Shown here in pieces: positions 5,717 to 6,435 of a stretch of DNA of 6,435 nt. Location: positions 1 to 6,435 of the forward strand of contig CADDYT010000228.1 in the NCBI GenBank assembly GCA_902810755.1. The letters are read 5' to 3'. Below the pieces are notes generated by a model. The model did not search any database, was not told the DNA's origin, and saw nothing but the letters and a program-made list of their open reading frames with translations. Source of the DNA: Chloroflexota bacterium. Lineage in GTDB: Bacteria; Chloroflexota; Ktedonobacteria; Ktedonobacterales; Ktedonobacteraceae. Each line of letters begins with the position of its first letter. The stretch's first letter is position 1. The translations under genes and the position numbers were made by a program.

Positions 5717-6024
5717 CAAAATGCCTGTCGTGGTGCCACCACCATTTACCCCGCGCCATACTGCCTCGCTCGCGAAAACGCGGCACACGGCGCAAGGGCC
5801 TTTATCGGTTCCGCCCCATATATATGGGGTAAACCGTCGCGCTACAACGGGCGCGGCCCGCAGCCTGCTACTGCACCCCGGGCTTACACGGGGTGGTTCA
5901 CCGGCTGGCTCAAGGGGGTCATTGAGTGACCCGGCGGCAATGCTCGCAGCAGACGCATCGCTCTCTGAACGCCGGTAAGACACTCAACCTGTCCCTCTCA
6001 TCGCCATTGCATCATCTTTTGCTT
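5681..6024 (-). promoter_or_regulatory. T-box riboswitch leader of aspS
   Basis: Read on the minus strand. Stem I begins with GGC then GATGA (6002-5998) and closes at CTTGAGCC (5914-5907). Its middle helices are TTGAGTG (5987-5981) with CACTCAA (5928-5922), and CCGGCG (5975-5970) with CGCCGG (5936-5931). Its tip has AGAGAG (5966-5961), CGATGC/GCATTG and the CTGCTGCGAGC loop region, all typical of T-boxes. GAC at 5920-5918 sits in the lower internal loop and is the best specifier candidate. Further hairpins are CACCCCG/CGGGGTG (Stem II), CCCCATAT/ATATGGGG (5829-5814) and GCGCCGT/ATGGCGC (Stem III, 5793-5753). The T-box element GGTGGCACCACG lies at 5740-5729, with bulge UGGC at 5738-5735. UGGC pairs with a GCCA tRNA end, as expected for tRNA-Asp or tRNA-Asn. 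Uncharged tRNA should prevent termination and raise aspS expression. Confidence 0.93.
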
Positions 6025-6030
6025 ACTGCG

Positions 6031-6059
6031 ACTATAACACCATACACGCCAGATGTCAA
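6031..6059 (-). promoter_or_regulatory. Promoter of the aspS T-box transcript
   Basis: On the minus strand TTGACA (6059-6054), a 17-bp spacer and TATAGT (6036-6031): a perfect -35 and 5 of 6 in the -10. Transcription should start near 6024, about 20 bases before Stem I, giving a leader of about 365 bases. Confidence 0.85.
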
Positions 6060-6080
6060 GCAAGCGTTTAGCCTGAAGAA

Positions 6081-6100
6081 GCCAGACATGCTCCTCTGGC
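6081..6100. repeat. Small perfect inverted repeat upstream of the aspS promoter
   Basis: GCCAGA (6081-6086) and TCTGGC (6095-6100) are separated by 8 bases, 22 bp upstream of the aspS -35 box. There is no T-run on either side, so it does not look like a terminator. It could be a protein site or chance. Confidence 0.35.
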
Positions 6101-6435
6101 CTGCCCTTAAGTAAGTGTTCAGACTTGGCCTTTAAGCCACCCTTGACTTTTGGCGCGTATTCGTGTACCTTAAGAGAGAGTTTCAAGCAATTTTTAGCAG
6201 ATAAACCAGAGGTAGGTAGAGCGTAACATGATAAGCTTCCTGTAATTCCACTTTCCACGCGGAAAATACCTTGCGGACACCCGGCATCCTCGTTTCGATG
6301 CGTCGGCGTTATCTGCTCTTCTGGTATTTTGCCTCGTGAGAAGCGGTGAAGAGGCTATCATCGTTGGCGCTGACCGGAGCTTCTGGAAACCAGACGTTTG
6401 AATGCAACCATTTCCCCGTTCCATGCTCCCACAAA
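6101..6435. other. Stretch with no recognisable gene
   Basis: No frame here shows a ribosome binding site with a plausible protein. Short minus-strand frames at 5998-6258 and 6194-6424 give compositions unlike any known domain, and the first runs through the aspS promoter. Base composition is less GC-rich than in the genes, as expected for intergenic DNA. It probably separates aspS from a gene further right. Confidence 0.5.
6143..6171 (+). promoter_or_regulatory. Possible weak rightward promoter
   Basis: TTGACT (6143-6148, 5 of 6), a 17-bp spacer and TACCTT (6166-6171, matching the three most conserved -10 bases). It would drive a gene to the right of the window through a leader of over 250 bases. 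No gene start is seen to confirm it. Confidence 0.25.

Noticed and set aside
5659..5745. Upstream extension of aspS to 5745
   Set aside because: The extra 29 codons fall in the terminator and T-box element, while ATG 5656-5658 has a strong ribosome binding site and gives the family's normal N-terminus.
4420..5832. 470-residue plus-strand frame
   Set aside because: It lies opposite aspS and its T-box leader; the aspS frame has complete family motifs and a good start, so this is a GC-bias shadow.
5998..6424. Minus-strand frames of 86 and 76 codons
   Set aside because: No family resemblance or convincing ribosome binding site, and the first overlaps the aspS promoter and leader.
6421..6435. 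Gene start at the right edge (ATG 6423)
   Set aside because: Only four codons are visible and no ribosome binding site precedes it.

Overview
The window looks like chromosomal DNA of a GC-rich, Gram-positive-like environmental bacterium, most likely Chloroflexota of the Ktedonobacteria type. That placement is inference. It rests on a Ser/Thr-kinase-like domain fused through a membrane segment to a WD40 propeller, a single-pass protein with a PEGA-like outer module, and a short archaeal-type aspartyl-tRNA synthetase controlled by a T-box leader.

Layout. Positions 5-2323 (minus) hold a complete kinase-like/WD40 membrane protein. Positions 2324-2904 are a divergent intergenic region with an AT-rich stretch, a cluster of five REP-like palindromes in two opposed orientations (2483-2799), and a good promoter plus a 10-bp tandem repeat just before the next gene. 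Positions 2905-4350 (plus) encode a single-pass membrane protein of unknown function. Its stop codon directly abuts the stop of the convergent aspS gene (4351-5658, minus). Positions 5681-6059 contain the aspS control region: a near-consensus promoter, a T-box riboswitch with recognisable Stem I, II and III and T-box motif, and a Rho-independent terminator ending just before the ribosome binding site. Positions 6060-6435 hold no convincing gene.

How it works together. Uncharged tRNA should bind the T-box leader, stabilise the antiterminator and allow aspS transcription. The candidate specifier codon is GAC and the T-box bulge reads UGGC, which fits a tRNA with discriminator G, as tRNA-Asp has. 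The other two genes are divergent from one repeat-rich region. Both proteins are predicted to cross the membrane once with their large C-terminal domains outside, so a shared envelope or signalling role is possible but not shown.

The points most worth a second look are: (1) the kinase-like domain has lost DFG (apparently an exact two-residue deletion), the alpha-C Glu, and the Arg and Lys of the HRDxK motif, so it is probably a pseudokinase; (2) the REP-like cluster, three of whose five units carry the GTAG tetranucleotide typical of RAYT-mobilised REPs, arranged as a two-unit module duplicated in inverted orientation; (3) the T-box specifier, which bears on whether this AspRS also serves tRNA-Asn.
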